From positions 1-64,000 of the forward strand of contig NZ_QZVQ01000006.1 in the NCBI RefSeq assembly GCF_003660445.1: a stretch of DNA of 64,000 nucleotides, in the 5' to 3' direction. Of the stretch, positions 33,097 through 42,006 are shown one piece after another. The notes beneath the pieces are model-generated. The model ran no database searches. It was not told the origin of the DNA and saw nothing but the letters and a program-made list of their open reading frames with translations. Numbering within the stretch: position 1 is the stretch's first letter; each line of letters opens with the position of its first letter. A program made the translations under genes and the position numbers. Source of the stretch: Croceibacterium ferulae. Its GTDB lineage: Bacteria > Pseudomonadota > Alphaproteobacteria > Sphingomonadales > Sphingomonadaceae.

Positions 33097-34286
33097 CAGG
33101 CGGCCTGCGGTGCCTGGAAGCTGGCTGCGCCTGCAGACAGCCTGGTGAAGAACTCTTCGATCTCCGCATCGCCGATCACCAGCGGGGGCAGCAGGCGCAG
33201 CGTGCTGTCGCCGGCCGCAACGGTCAGGAGTTGGTGATTGTCCCGCAGATGCTGCATGAAGGCGCGCGGTTCCGTCTTGAGGCGCAGGCCGAGCATCAGG
33301 CCGCGCCCGCGGACCTCCTCGAACAGATCGGGGTAGTTGCCGATGAACTGCGTCAGCCGGGTGGTCAGGCGATCGCCCAAGGCCCGGACATGTTCAAGGA
33401 ACACGGGATCGCTCACGACATCGAGCACGGCGTTGCCCGCGGCCATGGCAAGCGGATTGCCGCCATAGGTGGAGCCGTGCGTGCCGAAGGTCATGCCGCG
33501 GGCCGCCTTTTCCGTCGCCAGGCAGGCACCGAGAGGAAAGCCGCCGCCGATACCCTTCGCGGTGGCGAGAATGTCCGGCTGCAGCCCGAACTGTTCGTGC
33601 AGGTACATGGTCCCCGTCCGGGCCACGCCTGTCTGGACCTCGTCCAGCACCAGCATCAGATCGTGATCGTCAGCCAGCTTGCGCAGCCCTTGGAGGAACG
33701 GCTGCGACGCCAGGCGCACACCGCCTTCGCCTTGCATCGGCTCGACCAGGAAGCCGGCGGTTTGCGGGCCGATCGCTGCCTTCGCAGCTTCCAGATTGCC
33801 GAACTCGACATAGCGGAAGCCGGGCAGCAGAGGGGCGAAGCCGCTGTGCATCTTGACCTGATCGGACGCGCTGATCGTGCCCATGGTGCGGCCATGGAAG
33901 GCGTTGTTGAAGGTGATCAGTTCGAAGCGGTTCGGGTCACCGCCGTTCTGGTGGTAGGCGCGTGCCGTCTTGATCGCGCATTCGACTGCTTCAGCACCGG
34001 AATTGGTGAAGAACACGGTGTCGGCAAAGGTCAGATCGACCAGCCGCTGCGCCAGCCGTTCGCCCTGGGGACTGCCATACAGGTTGGACACGTGCATCAG
34101 CGTCGCCGCCTGCTGCTGGATCGCGCCGATCAGGCCGGGGTGGGAATGACCCAGCAGATTGACCGCAATGCCCGCCGCGAAGTCGAGGTAGCGCGTGCCG
34201 TCCTCGTCGATCAGGTGACAGTGATCGCCGCGCACGGGACGCACGGCGCATCTGGGATACACGGGCATCAGCGGGGTTATGGTCAT
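33096..34286 (-). CDS. argD: Acetylornithine/succinyldiaminopimelate aminotransferase
   Basis: 396-residue class III PLP aminotransferase converting N-acetylglutamate semialdehyde to N-acetylornithine, probably also acting in lysine synthesis. PLP features: [28 protein letters not shown], and the Schiff-base Lys in [12 protein letters not shown] 34286 follows a GAGG site; an in-frame TTG at 34295 is less likely. First gene of the argD-argF pair. Confidence 0.95.
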   Translation of the reverse strand: MTITPLMPVYPRCAVRPVRGDHCHLIDEDGTRYLDFAAGIAVNLLGHSHPGLIGAIQQQAATLMHVSNLYGSPQGERLAQRLVDLTFADTVFFTNSGAEAVECAIKTARAYHQNGGDPNRFELITFNNAFHGRTMGTISASDQVKMHSGFAPLLPGFRYVEFGNLEAAKAAIGPQTAGFLVEPMQGEGGVRLASQPFLQGLRKLADDHDLMLVLDEVQTGVARTGTMYLHEQFGLQPDILATAKGIGGGFPLGACLATEKAARGMTFGTHGSTYGGNPLAMAAGNAVLDVVSDPVFLEHVRALGDRLTTRLTQFIGNYPDLFEEVRGRGLMLGLRLKTEPRAFMQHLRDNHQLLTVAAGDSTLRLLPPLVIGDAEIEEFFTRLSAGAASFQAPQAA

Positions 34287-34383
34287 CAACCTCAATCCTG
34301 GTCGGCTCTGAAAGAATGATGGCGGCCCTTCCGCGCTGGAAGAGCCGCCAAGGATGGCACGCGGTCGCGCCGGCAGAGATGTG

Positions 34384-34407
34384 AGTGCCGGTCAGAGGAC
34401 CGGCACT
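34384..34407 (-). terminator. Hairpin downstream of the cold shock gene
   Basis: Perfect 10-bp stem AGTGCCGGTC / GACCGGCACT with an AGAG tetraloop, 5 nt beyond the cold shock gene stop on the minus strand. No T run. A second hairpin (GGCGGC/GCCGCC with inner CTTCC/GGAAG, 34321-34349) followed on the minus strand by ATTCTTTC probably completes termination before argD. Confidence 0.5.
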
Positions 34408-34411
34408 GCGA

Positions 34412-35218
34412 TCACCCTTGCGCAGGCACCAGGTTCACCGCGGAGAACTTGCCCCGTCGGTCGATCTCCAGATCGAATTCGAACCGGTCGCCTTCGTTGA
34501 TGCCGGGCAGGCCCGACCGTTCCACGGCACTGATGTGGACAAAGGCATCTTCCTTGCCATCATCACGAGTGATGAAGCCAAAGCCCTTCATGGCATTGAA
34601 GAACTTCACGGTGCCCGAAGCGCGTTCGCCGGTGAGCTCACGCTGTTGCTGCTGCGAGCTTTCCTGCGCCGGCTCCACCGGGATCACGTCGCCGTTGATC
34701 TGCAGATCGGCAGCGGAGATCTTGCCGCCACGATCGACCAGGTTGAAGGCGACTTCCTGCTCTTCGGCAAGGCTGGTCAGGCCAGCACGCTCGACCTGGC
34801 TGATGTGCACGAAGACGTCTGCGCCGCCTTCGTCACGCTGGATGAAGCCGAAGCCCTTCTGCGCGTTGAAGAACTTGACCTTGCCCTGGCCCGCTCCGAC
34901 GACCTGTGCCGGCATGCCGCCAGCGCCACCGCCCGGACGGGGGCCACGGGGGCCGCCGAAGCCGCCGCCACCACCACCGCCGCTGTAGCCGCCGCGCGAA
35001 CCTCCGCCTCCGCCGCCGCCATAGCCGCCACGCGAGCCGCCGCTGTCACCGAATCGGTCGCCGCCGCCACCGCCGCCGCCAAAGCGGTCGCCGCCGCTCT
35101 GCCAGCCATCATCGCCGAAGCGCGAGGGCGAGCCGCCACCGAACGGGTCAAAGCTTTCTTCGCCGAAGCCATCCCGCTTGTCGCGTCCCCGGCCGCGACG
35201 ACCTTTTTCATACCCCAT
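34412..35218 (-). CDS. Two-domain cold shock protein with Gly/Arg-rich N-terminus
   Basis: 268 residues. Residues 1-15 are basic (RGRGR). Residues about 27-102 are almost pure Gly with regular Arg/Tyr/Phe (RGGY repeats), an RGG-box-like disordered region. CSD1 is at about 111-174 and CSD2 at about 200-265; both carry RNP1-like KGFGFI and RNP2-like VFVHIS or AFVHIS nucleic acid-binding motifs. Binds single-stranded RNA or DNA, as an RNA chaperone. Tandem CSDs are common in alphaproteobacteria, while the long RGG-like segment is more reminiscent of plant glycine-rich proteins. Single gene with a structured leader. Confidence 0.92.
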   Translation of the reverse strand: MGYEKGRRGRGRDKRDGFGEESFDPFGGGSPSRFGDDGWQSGGDRFGGGGGGGDRFGDSGGSRGGYGGGGGGGSRGGYSGGGGGGGFGGPRGPRPGGGAGGMPAQVVGAGQGKVKFFNAQKGFGFIQRDEGGADVFVHISQVERAGLTSLAEEQEVAFNLVDRGGKISAADLQINGDVIPVEPAQESSQQQQRELTGERASGTVKFFNAMKGFGFITRDDGKEDAFVHISAVERSGLPGINEGDRFEFDLEIDRRGKFSAVNLVPAQG

Positions 35219-35250
35219 GTACCGAACTTACCCTTGCTTTCCGCCCATAA

Positions 35251-35284
35251 CTGCCCGGCGGACAGATTTGTCACCGGCGGGCAG
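35251..35284 (-). promoter_or_regulatory. Hairpin in the cold shock gene leader RNA
   Basis: CTGCCCG/CGGGCAG outer stem and an inner GACA/TGTC stem with GATT loop, in the leader about 35-65 nt before the start codon. Cold shock mRNAs often have structured, temperature-responsive leaders; that role here is inference. Confidence 0.4.
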
Positions 35285-35315
35285 CGACGCATACGCTCCG
35301 CTACTCCACCCCACC

Positions 35316-35345
35316 GCTATAGCTTACAAAAAGCGCCAGTGCGAA
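35316..35345 (-). promoter_or_regulatory. Candidate promoter of the cold shock gene
   Basis: On the minus strand TTCGCA, 18-nt spacer, TATAGC. This predicts a leader of roughly 90-100 nt. The gap to terC (35219-35425) contains this, the leader hairpin and, by necessity, the terC promoter, which I cannot place. Confidence 0.35.
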
Positions 35346-35425
35346 CCTTTAAAATGGTCCCCACAACGAGTCTTCGGAGCCAATCGTAACTTGCCCGTCT
35401 GCGGCCAAGCGGGCAACAAGGCCAG

Positions 35426-36217
35426 ATGCCCTACCTGGAACTGCTCACCGATCCTGCCGCATGGTTGGCGCTGCTGACCCTGATCGCCCTGGAGGTGGTG
35501 CTGGGCATCGACAATCTGGTGTTCATCGCCATCCTGTCGAACCGCCTGCCGGTGCATCAGCAGCAATTCGCCCGTCGGCTCGGCCTCGGCCTGGCGCTGG
35601 GCATGCGTATCGGCCTGCTGCTGCTGATCGGCTGGATCGTCACCCTGCAGGAGCCCTTGTTCGATCTGGGGCTGTCCGGTTCGCCTGGCTATAATGGTCA
35701 GCCGAGTTTCGAAACGGCCTTTTCCGGGCGTGATCTCATCCTGCTGGCCGGCGGGCTGTTCCTGCTGTGGAAGGCGACCACGGAAATCCACCACAACATG
35801 GAGCCGGAGCAGCGCGACAAGGATGAGTCCGCACCGGCAAAGACCGCGGTCCAGCTGACCTTGCGGGCGGCGATCCTGCAGATCGTGGCGCTGGACGTGG
35901 TTTTTTCCATCGATTCGATCCTGACAGCTGTGGGGATGACGGACGATGTGCCGATCATGGTGGCGGCCGTGGTTATCACCGTGGGCATCATGCTGGTCGC
36001 GGCAGATCCGCTGTCTCGGTTCATCGAAGACAATCCCACGCTGATCATGCTGGCCCTGTCGTTCCTGGTGATGATCGGCCTGGTGCTGATCGCCGACGGG
36101 TTCGGCTTCCACGTGCCCAAGGGCTACATCTATGCCGCCATGGGTTTCTCCGTCATGGTGGAGCTGTTGAACATGGTGAAGCGGAGGCGGGGTACCGTCT
36201 TCGGTGCGAAGGATTGA
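35426..36217 (+). CDS. TerC family integral membrane protein
   Basis: 263-residue inner-membrane protein with seven predicted helices. It has the two TerC/YkoY signature motifs, [21 protein letters not shown] in helix 1 and [16 protein letters not shown] after a charged loop, each with acidic residues in the membrane. The family is linked to Mn2+ efflux or metalation of exported proteins, and to tellurite resistance. No tellurite operon genes are nearby and no yybP-ykoY riboswitch was recognised, so a housekeeping Mn role is more likely. Confidence 0.88.
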   Translation: MPYLELLTDPAAWLALLTLIALEVVLGIDNLVFIAILSNRLPVHQQQFARRLGLGLALGMRIGLLLLIGWIVTLQEPLFDLGLSGSPGYNGQPSFETAFSGRDLILLAGGLFLLWKATTEIHHNMEPEQRDKDESAPAKTAVQLTLRAAILQIVALDVVFSIDSILTAVGMTDDVPIMVAAVVITVGIMLVAADPLSRFIEDNPTLIMLALSFLVMIGLVLIADGFGFHVPKGYIYAAMGFSVMVELLNMVKRRRGTVFGAKD

Positions 36218-36227
36218 GGCGAGGGTG

Positions 36228-36671
36228 ATGAGCAAGTTCGTCGAAGTGGAGGCAGGGTTCTCCGTCAGCCCGCAGCTGGTCGCGAGCGACCTGGATCAGG
36301 CTGCGACGCAGGGCTTCACGCTGATCGTCAACAATCGGCCCGATGACGAGGAAAGCGGGCAGCCGGATGGCGCCGACCTGGCGGCCCACGCCAAGCGCCT
36401 TGGAATGGAGTGGATCGACATCCCGGTGACGCATGCCGGCTTCTCGGCCGGTCAGGTGGAGCGGCTGGGCGCAGCGCTGAAGCAGGCCGAGGGGGCGGTG
36501 CTGGCCTACTGCCGGTCCGGCACGCGATCCGCCATGTTGTGGGCGCTGGCTCAGGCCCGCGCGGGTCGTCATCCGGCTGAACTGCAGGACAGGGCCGCCG
36601 CTGCCGGATATGATTTGACCGGGCTGCGGCCGCTGCTGGATCAGCAATACGCAGCCGCTGCCGCCCGCTGA
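36228..36671 (+). CDS. TIGR01244 / DUF442 family phosphatase-like protein
   Basis: 147-residue dual-specificity phosphatase-like protein (beta-lactamase hydrolase-like N domain, TIGR01244). The P-loop YCRSGTRS has the catalytic Cys and Arg in CX5R form; VNNRPDDE and a late helix complete the family pattern. In other bacteria this domain is tied to sulfide handling or rhodanese fusions. ATG 36228 has a GAGG site. It lies 10 nt after terC in the same direction. Confidence 0.85.
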   Translation: MSKFVEVEAGFSVSPQLVASDLDQAATQGFTLIVNNRPDDEESGQPDGADLAAHAKRLGMEWIDIPVTHAGFSAGQVERLGAALKQAEGAVLAYCRSGTRSAMLWALAQARAGRHPAELQDRAAAAGYDLTGLRPLLDQQYAAAAAR

Positions 36672-36684
36672 CCGCAGCGGGCGG
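36661..36684. terminator. Bidirectional hairpin between the DUF442 gene and spt
   Basis: Perfect 10-bp stem CCGCCCGCTG / CAGCGGGCGG with an ACCG loop, overlapping the DUF442 stop codon and ending 6 nt before the spt stop. Convergent genes; no T run on either side. Confidence 0.5.
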
Positions 36685-36690
36685 GTCGGC

Positions 36691-37941
36691 TCAGATGATG
36701 CCGACCGCCTTGCCGGCCCGCTGGAACATGCCGAGGATGGTCTCGACCTCATCCTCGCTGTGCTCCGCACAGAGTGAGCAACGCAGCAGGGTCATGTTGG
36801 CGGGCGTGGCCGGCGGACGGGCGAGATTGACGTAGAGCCCTTCGCGCAGCAGCGCTTCCCACATGGTCGCGCCGCGCTCCAGATCGGGCATGATCACGGC
36901 TACGATGGCGCTCTGCGTCTCGCTCGTGCCGAGGCGGAAACCCTGTTCCAGCAGCCCGGCATGCAGCGTGCGCGAGTTGCGCCACAGCCGTGCGCGCTTG
37001 TCCGCGCCATGCATCAGCTTGCGGATGCTGGTCGCCGCCGTCGCCACCACGGATGGCGGCAGGCTGGCAGTGAACACGTAGGGCCGGCAGACCAGTCGCA
37101 GGATCTCGAACTTGGGATGGTTGCTGACGCAGAAGCCGCCCACCGTGCCCACGCTCTTGCTGAAGGTGCCGATCACGAAATCGACCTGGTCCAGCACGCC
37201 CTGGTCCTCTGCCACGCCGCGGCCGTTCGGGCCGATGAAGCCCATGGAGTGCGCCTCGTCCACCAGCACCATGGCACCGTACTTCTTGGCGACGGCAATC
37301 ATTTCCTTCAGCGGGGCGATGTCGCCCAGCATGGAATAGACGCCTTCCAGCACCACCAGCTTGCCCGCGCCTTCGGGGATGCGGCGCAGGCGCTTTTCCA
37401 TGGCCTCGATATCGTTGTGCTTGAACGGCACCACCTCGGCATTGCCAAGGGCGCAGCCGTCCCAGATGCTGGCGTGGCTGTCGATGTCGAGGACGATGTA
37501 ATCGCCCTTGCCGGCCATCGTGCTGATGATGCCGAGATTGGCCTGGTAGCCGGTGGAGAACACCATGGCATGATCCATGCCGTAGAATTCCCGCAGCGCA
37601 TCCTCGCATTCCCGATGGCCCTGGTAGGTGCCGTTCAGCACCCGGCTACCGGTGGTGCCGCTGCCGAACTCCGCCAGCGCCTGCGTGCCCGCCGCGACCA
37701 CGTCCGGGTCGAAGGTCATGCCCATGTAATTGTAGGTGCCGAGCAGGATCGTGTCGCGCCCGTTGCAGATGGCGCGGGTGGGGCTGAGCACCTTTTCCAT
37801 CACCAGGTTGAACGGGTCGGTGACGCCGCTGTCCAGCAGGTCGCGACGCATGGTGATCACCGGGTCGAACTTGCTGAACAGGTCGGTTCCCTCGCCTGCC
37901 AGCACCTCGGGCCGGTCGGCCTCGTTCACGCCTTCGCTCAT
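36691..37941 (-). CDS. spt: Serine palmitoyltransferase
   Basis: 416-residue alpha-oxoamine synthase that condenses serine with an acyl thioester to 3-ketodihydrosphingosine, the first step of sphingolipid synthesis. By eye it matches the soluble Sphingomonas paucimobilis enzyme along its length, including SGVTDPF, LLGTYNYMGMTFDPDV and SIRKLM. PLP residues: His156 (stacking), Asp228, His231 and Schiff-base Lys262 in GTFSKSVG. No membrane helix, as in the bacterial homodimer. Alternatives in the family (5-aminolevulinate synthase, KBL, BioF) lack these segments. It is coupled to an acyl carrier protein gene. Confidence 0.93.
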   Translation of the reverse strand: MSEGVNEADRPEVLAGEGTDLFSKFDPVITMRRDLLDSGVTDPFNLVMEKVLSPTRAICNGRDTILLGTYNYMGMTFDPDVVAAGTQALAEFGSGTTGSRVLNGTYQGHRECEDALREFYGMDHAMVFSTGYQANLGIISTMAGKGDYIVLDIDSHASIWDGCALGNAEVVPFKHNDIEAMEKRLRRIPEGAGKLVVLEGVYSMLGDIAPLKEMIAVAKKYGAMVLVDEAHSMGFIGPNGRGVAEDQGVLDQVDFVIGTFSKSVGTVGGFCVSNHPKFEILRLVCRPYVFTASLPPSVVATAATSIRKLMHGADKRARLWRNSRTLHAGLLEQGFRLGTSETQSAIVAVIMPDLERGATMWEALLREGLYVNLARPPATPANMTLLRCSLCAEHSEDEVETILGMFQRAGKAVGII

Positions 37942-38189
37942 CAGGCGTCGTCCCCCGCTAGCGTGCCCACCGCCGTCACGAGCTGGCCGTAATTCTCGAT
38001 CTCGGCCTGCTGGTTCATGCTGATGATGACGTCGAACTCGTCCTCGATCTCGGCGACGAAGTCCATCACCGTCAGACTGTCGAATTCCAGATCGCCCGCA
38101 AAGGTGGTCGCATCGGTGATGGTGACAGCTTTCTTGTTGAACGGTTCGATGAGCGTCCTGATACGGCTGTCTATGGCGGCGCGGTCCAT
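37941..38189 (-). CDS. Acyl carrier protein dedicated to the serine palmitoyltransferase
   Basis: 82-residue acyl carrier protein. The phosphopantetheine Ser38 lies in EFDSLTVMDFVAEIEDEFD. ATG 38189 gives the usual ACP length; the longer frame runs through non-coding sequence. Its stop overlaps the spt start (ATGA), so it is made together with the enzyme. Bacterial spt loci often carry such an ACP (AcpR in Caulobacter), which suggests acyl-ACP rather than acyl-CoA as the fatty donor. Confidence 0.92.
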   Translation of the reverse strand: MDRAAIDSRIRTLIEPFNKKAVTITDATTFAGDLEFDSLTVMDFVAEIEDEFDVIISMNQQAEIENYGQLVTAVGTLAGDDA

Positions 38190-38333
38190 GGCATGTCTTT
38201 CGCTAGCTTGATGCGGCGGGGCAAAGCGGCGGGCGCCGGTCATGTCAAGCGTGGCGGTGCCTTGCTTCGCCTCGACAAGCGTCATGCGATACCCCATCTG
38301 GCCCATAGCTGAACCGAGGGAAGCGGGCCTACC

Positions 38334-38609
38334 ATGCTGCGGACGCCATCATCAGAACCGCGCGATGCGGCCGAGCTGGCGCTGGGTGCGCTCGCCTGGC
38401 TGCTGGGTGACACCTTGCGCGCGCAGCGTTTCCTGGACCTGACCGGACTCACGCCGGAGTCGCTGCGGACCTCCATCGGTGCATGCGCAACGCAGGCCGC
38501 GGTGCTGGACTTCCTCTGCGCGCATGAGCCCGACCTTGAAGCCGCGTCCGATGCGCTGGGCATTCTGCCCGAGGAACTGGCCGGCGCGCGCAGGCGGCTG
38601 CCCTGCTGA
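38334..38609 (+). CDS. DUF3572 domain-containing protein
   Basis: 91-residue helical protein of DUF3572, a family nearly restricted to Alphaproteobacteria. The conserved parts are AAELALGALAWLLGD and RFLDLTGLTPESLR. Function unknown. It overlaps the HAD hydrolase start (TGATG), an arrangement I recall in other sphingomonads. Divergent from the acp-spt pair; the 144-nt gap between them must hold both promoters, but none stands out. Confidence 0.88.
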   Translation: MLRTPSSEPRDAAELALGALAWLLGDTLRAQRFLDLTGLTPESLRTSIGACATQAAVLDFLCAHEPDLEAASDALGILPEELAGARRRLPC

Positions 38610-39235
38610 TGGCCCGACCACTGGTCATTTCCGACTGCGACGAGGTGCTGCTGCACATGGTGCGGCACTTCCGCGACTGGCTGGACACCGAGCATGGCGT
38701 CGCCTTCAGCCTGGATGGCGCGTCATTCGCCCAATCCATGCGGCGGGGGGACGCTGTGCTGCAAGAAGCGGAGATGTGGCAGCTGCTGAACGGCTTCTTC
38801 GATACGGAAATGCCGCGGCAGACACCGATCGAAGGCGCGCTCGCCGCCATGGCCGAACTGCAGCGTGAAGCGGATATGGTGATCCTGACCAATCTGCAGG
38901 ATCGCTATGGCGCCGCCCGTCTGGCGCAGCTGCGCGCGTTCGGCATCGACGTGCCGGTCTTCACCAATCAGGGGCCGAAAGGCGCACGGATCCGACGGAT
39001 CATGGACGAGCATGGCGCGGATCGCGCGGTGTTCATCGACGATCTGGCGCAGCACCATGCCTCCGCCGCCGAACACGCGCCGCGGATCGGCCGGCTGCAT
39101 TTCTGCGGGGAGCCAGCCATCGCGCCGCATGTGCCCTGCGCGCTGGGTGCCGGTCACGCGCATGCGCGGATCGACAACTGGGCCGAAGCGGTGCCATGGC
39201 TGCTGGATCATCTGCATCAGAAGGAGCCTGCATGA
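38609..39235 (+). CDS. HAD family hydrolase
   Basis: 208-residue haloacid dehalogenase-type hydrolase. Motif I is ISDCDEVL, with Cys between the two Asp residues where most HADs have a hydrophobic residue. Motif II ILTN, motif III Lys in GPKGARI, motif IV FIDDLAQHH. A phosphatase fold with a small helical cap (residues about 20-75). Substrate unknown. Couples to the upstream DUF3572 gene and to RidA downstream by overlaps. Confidence 0.83.
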   Translation: MARPLVISDCDEVLLHMVRHFRDWLDTEHGVAFSLDGASFAQSMRRGDAVLQEAEMWQLLNGFFDTEMPRQTPIEGALAAMAELQREADMVILTNLQDRYGAARLAQLRAFGIDVPVFTNQGPKGARIRRIMDEHGADRAVFIDDLAQHHASAAEHAPRIGRLHFCGEPAIAPHVPCALGAGHAHARIDNWAEAVPWLLDHLHQKEPA

Positions 39236-39687
39236 CCATTCACGCCCGCCTCGCCGAACTCGGCCTGACGCTGCCCAAGGCTGCAGCGCCGGTTGCATCC
39301 TATGTCCCGGTGGTGGTTGCCGGAAATATCGCGCACATCTCGGGCCAGCTACCCTTCATCGATGGCCAGCTGGTGACCGGCCGGCTGGGAGAGAGCGTGG
39401 CGACCGAGCAGGGCGGCGATGCCGCGCGCGCCTGCGGGCTGATGATCCTGGCGCAGCTGGACGCCGCCGGCCTGCTGGATCGGGTGGATCGCGTGGTGAA
39501 GCTGGGTGCTTTTGTCTGCTCGACACCTGACTTCACCGACCAGCCCAAGGTTGCCAATGGCGCATCGGATCTGATGGTCTCAGTCTTCGGGGATGCCGGC
39601 AAGCACGCCCGCAGCGCCGTGGGCGTACCGGCCCTGCCGCTGGGCGCCGCGGTCGAGGTGGATGCGATCATCGCCCTGCGCGACTGA
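39232..39687 (+). CDS. RidA family protein
   Basis: 151-residue RidA/YjgF/UK114 protein of the longer subgroup (about 150 residues). RidA proteins hydrolyse reactive enamine/imine intermediates of PLP enzymes. Segments HISGQLPFIDG, LGAFVCSTPDFTDQPKVANGAS and SAVGVPALPLGAAVEVDAI match the family. The canonical deaminase Arg is not in its usual RidA-subfamily context, so activity is uncertain. The start overlaps the HAD stop. Confidence 0.85.
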   Translation: MTIHARLAELGLTLPKAAAPVASYVPVVVAGNIAHISGQLPFIDGQLVTGRLGESVATEQGGDAARACGLMILAQLDAAGLLDRVDRVVKLGAFVCSTPDFTDQPKVANGASDLMVSVFGDAGKHARSAVGVPALPLGAAVEVDAIIALRD

Positions 39688-39735
39688 GCGGAGGCTCTCG
39701 CAATCACGGCGGGCAATCCCCAGTTTCAGCCTCGC

Positions 39736-40863
39736 ATGCCTGATCTGGTCGCCCGCCTCGCCCCCAGCTTCACCTCCGTCGATGCCGCTCGGTGGGATGC
39801 ACTGGCCGGGCCCAATCCGTTTACCCGCCACGCTTTCCTGACTGCGCTGGAGGAATCGCGCAGCATCGGCCCGGGCACGGGATGGAGCCCGGCGCCGATC
39901 CTGCTGGAGGATGGCGAGGGCACGTTGCTGGGCGCGCTGCCATCGTGCCTGAAGGCGCACAGCCAGGGCGAATATGTCTTCGACCATGCCTGGGCCGATG
40001 CGTGGGAGCGGGCGGGCGGGGACTATTATCCCAAGCTGCAGATCGCCGTGCCGTTCACCCCTGCCACCGGTCCGCGCCTGCTGCTGCGCGACCCCGCCTA
40101 TGCCGCACCGCTGCTGCGGGCGGCGGAGCAGCTGTGCCTGCAGAACGACATATCTGGCGCGCACGCCACCTTCGTGGAGCCGCAGCAGCGCCACCTGTTC
40201 GAACAGGCTGGCTGGCTGGCGCGCAGCGACATCCAGTTCCATTGGGAGAACCGCGGCTATGCCAGCTTCGACGATTTCTTGGACGTCCTCTCCAGCGCCA
40301 AGCGCAAGAACCTGCGCAAGGAACGGGCCAGGGCGCAGGAGGGCGTCAGCATCGAGGCGCTGACCGGGGATACCATCACCGAAGCGCATTGGGATGCCTT
40401 CTGGGTGTTCTACCAGGACACCGGCGCCCGCAAGTGGGGCCAGCCCTATCTGACACGGGAAGCCTTCAGCCTGCTGGGGCAGCGGATGGGCGAGCAGATG
40501 CTGCTGCTGTTCGCGCTGGTGGAGGGGGAGCCCATTGCCGGTGCGCTCAACTTCATCGGCCCGGATGCGTTGTACGGCCGATATTGGGGCTGCACGGTCG
40601 ACAAGCCGTTCCTGCATTTCGAACTGTGCTACTATCAGGCGATCGACCACGCGATCGCTCGCGGCCTGTCCCGCGTGGAGGCAGGCGCGCAGGGTGGGCA
40701 CAAGCTGGCGCGCGGGTACGAGCCGGTGCAGACCTGGTCCATGCACTTCATCGCCGATCCCGGCTTCCGCCGCGCCATTGCCGATTATCTGGAGCAGGAG
40801 CGCGCCGGCATTGCCGCCGATCGCTTGGTGCTGGATGCGCGCACCCCCTTCCGCAAGGGCTGA
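39736..40863 (+). CDS. GNAT/FemAB-like family protein (DUF482)
   Basis: 375-residue protein with two GNAT-like halves. The DUF482/peptidoglycan-biosynthesis family signature is seen in FTRHAFLTALEES, DHAWADAWERAGGDYYPKLQIAVPFTP, SAKRKNLRKERA, and the C-terminal RVEAGAQGGHKLARGYEP. Probably an acyl- or aminoacyl-transferase; the substrate is unknown. It is followed 5 nt later by gluQ. Confidence 0.85.
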   Translation: MPDLVARLAPSFTSVDAARWDALAGPNPFTRHAFLTALEESRSIGPGTGWSPAPILLEDGEGTLLGALPSCLKAHSQGEYVFDHAWADAWERAGGDYYPKLQIAVPFTPATGPRLLLRDPAYAAPLLRAAEQLCLQNDISGAHATFVEPQQRHLFEQAGWLARSDIQFHWENRGYASFDDFLDVLSSAKRKNLRKERARAQEGVSIEALTGDTITEAHWDAFWVFYQDTGARKWGQPYLTREAFSLLGQRMGEQMLLLFALVEGEPIAGALNFIGPDALYGRYWGCTVDKPFLHFELCYYQAIDHAIARGLSRVEAGAQGGHKLARGYEPVQTWSMHFIADPGFRRAIADYLEQERAGIAADRLVLDARTPFRKG

Positions 40864-40868
40864 CCGCC

Positions 40869-41720
40869 GTGCCGCATGTCACCCGCTTTGCACCGAGCCC
40901 CAACGGGCCTCTGCACCTGGGGCATGCCTACAGCGCGATCATCGCGCACGATCTCGCCGGGGCGGACGGGACCTTCCTGCTGCGGATCGAGGATATCGAT
41001 GGCGAGCGTTCCCGGCCTGAACTGGCGGCTGAGTTCCGGGCGGATCTCGCCTGGCTGGGCCTCCAGTGGCAGGAAGTTCCTCGGCAGTCCGGCCGCCTTG
41101 CCAGCTATCGCGCCGCGGCGGAGCGGCTGCGCGCCGACGGGCTGCTCTACCCATGCACCTGCACTCGCGCGCAGATCGCCGCCGCCGCCGGCACGATCGG
41201 CCCTGAAGGGCCGGTCTATCCCGGCACATGCCGCACCGGCGTGACCGACCCCTCCGCCCCGGCCGCATGGCGGCTCGACATGGCGGCAGCGCTGCGGCGC
41301 ACCGGGCCGCTCACCTGGCATGATGGGCTTGCCGGCATGCAGCAGGCCCGTCCGGATCTGCTGGGGGATGTGGTGCTGGTGCGCAAGGACGCGGCTACCC
41401 CCGCCAGCTATCACCTCGCCGCCACGCTGGACGATGCTGCCGACGGCGTCACGCTGGTAACGCGCGGGCTGGACCTGTTCGTGGCAACGCATGTGCATCG
41501 GCTGCTGCAGGCACTGCTGGGCCTGCCGGTGCCGCAGTGGCACCATCACGGGCTGCTGGCTGAAACGGATGGGCGCAAACTGGCCAAGCGGCGGGGATCG
41601 CCTGCCTTGTCCGATCGACGGCTGGCCGGGGAAGACGGGCGGGCGCTGGGGGCCGATCTGCGCGCCGGCCGTTTTCCAACTGGCCTCTCTCTGGTGCAAA
41701 GCGTAGGATGCTATCCATGA
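40869..41720 (+). CDS. gluQ: Glutamyl-Q tRNA(Asp) synthetase
   Basis: 283-residue truncated glutamyl-tRNA synthetase paralogue that attaches glutamate to queuosine on tRNA(Asp). It has the ATP-site HLGH near the N-terminus, LRIEDID, the zinc ligands in PCTCTR and the later PGTC, and KLAKR in place of KMSKS. It lacks an anticodon-binding domain, which distinguishes it from GltX. The start is GTG 40869 directly before PHVTRFAPSPNG. Linked functionally to queC in the same window. Confidence 0.9.
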   Translation: MPHVTRFAPSPNGPLHLGHAYSAIIAHDLAGADGTFLLRIEDIDGERSRPELAAEFRADLAWLGLQWQEVPRQSGRLASYRAAAERLRADGLLYPCTCTRAQIAAAAGTIGPEGPVYPGTCRTGVTDPSAPAAWRLDMAAALRRTGPLTWHDGLAGMQQARPDLLGDVVLVRKDAATPASYHLAATLDDAADGVTLVTRGLDLFVATHVHRLLQALLGLPVPQWHHHGLLAETDGRKLAKRRGSPALSDRRLAGEDGRALGADLRAGRFPTGLSLVQSVGCYP

Positions 41721-41947
41721 ACACATTTCTTGTTGTCGTGATCGTCATCCTGGCCGTGCTGGTGGTCGTGTCCATGATACGCGGCATCGTCGCCTTCATG
41801 CAGACGACCAAGATCGATCTGGAAAGTGGCGACGCCACCAACCTGGTCGAACTGCAGGAGCGGCAGAACAAGATGATGTTCAACCGCATCAAGTATCAGG
41901 CGCTGGCGATCGTCGTGGTGGCGCTGCTGCTGCTGTTCAACCGCTAG
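41717..41947 (+). CDS. HIG1 domain-containing protein
   Basis: 76-residue membrane protein with two hydrophobic helices (residues 4-27 and 56-74) joined by a polar hairpin containing the HIG1 motif, here QERQNKMMFNRIKYQ. Homologues associate with respiratory cytochrome oxidase. ATG 41717 follows AGGA at 8-nt spacing; ATG 41708 is possible. It overlaps the last codon of gluQ. Confidence 0.85.
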   Translation: MNTFLVVVIVILAVLVVVSMIRGIVAFMQTTKIDLESGDATNLVELQERQNKMMFNRIKYQALAIVVVALLLLFNR

Positions 41948-42006
41948 ACTTGCCCCTGTCTGGCCGGCCGCTAGGGTGCGGCGCGACGGCTGGCAGGAGA
42001 GCATGC

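Noticed and set aside
35219-35425. Mn-sensing yybP-ykoY riboswitch before terC
   Set aside because: The conserved loop sequences of that riboswitch could not be found.
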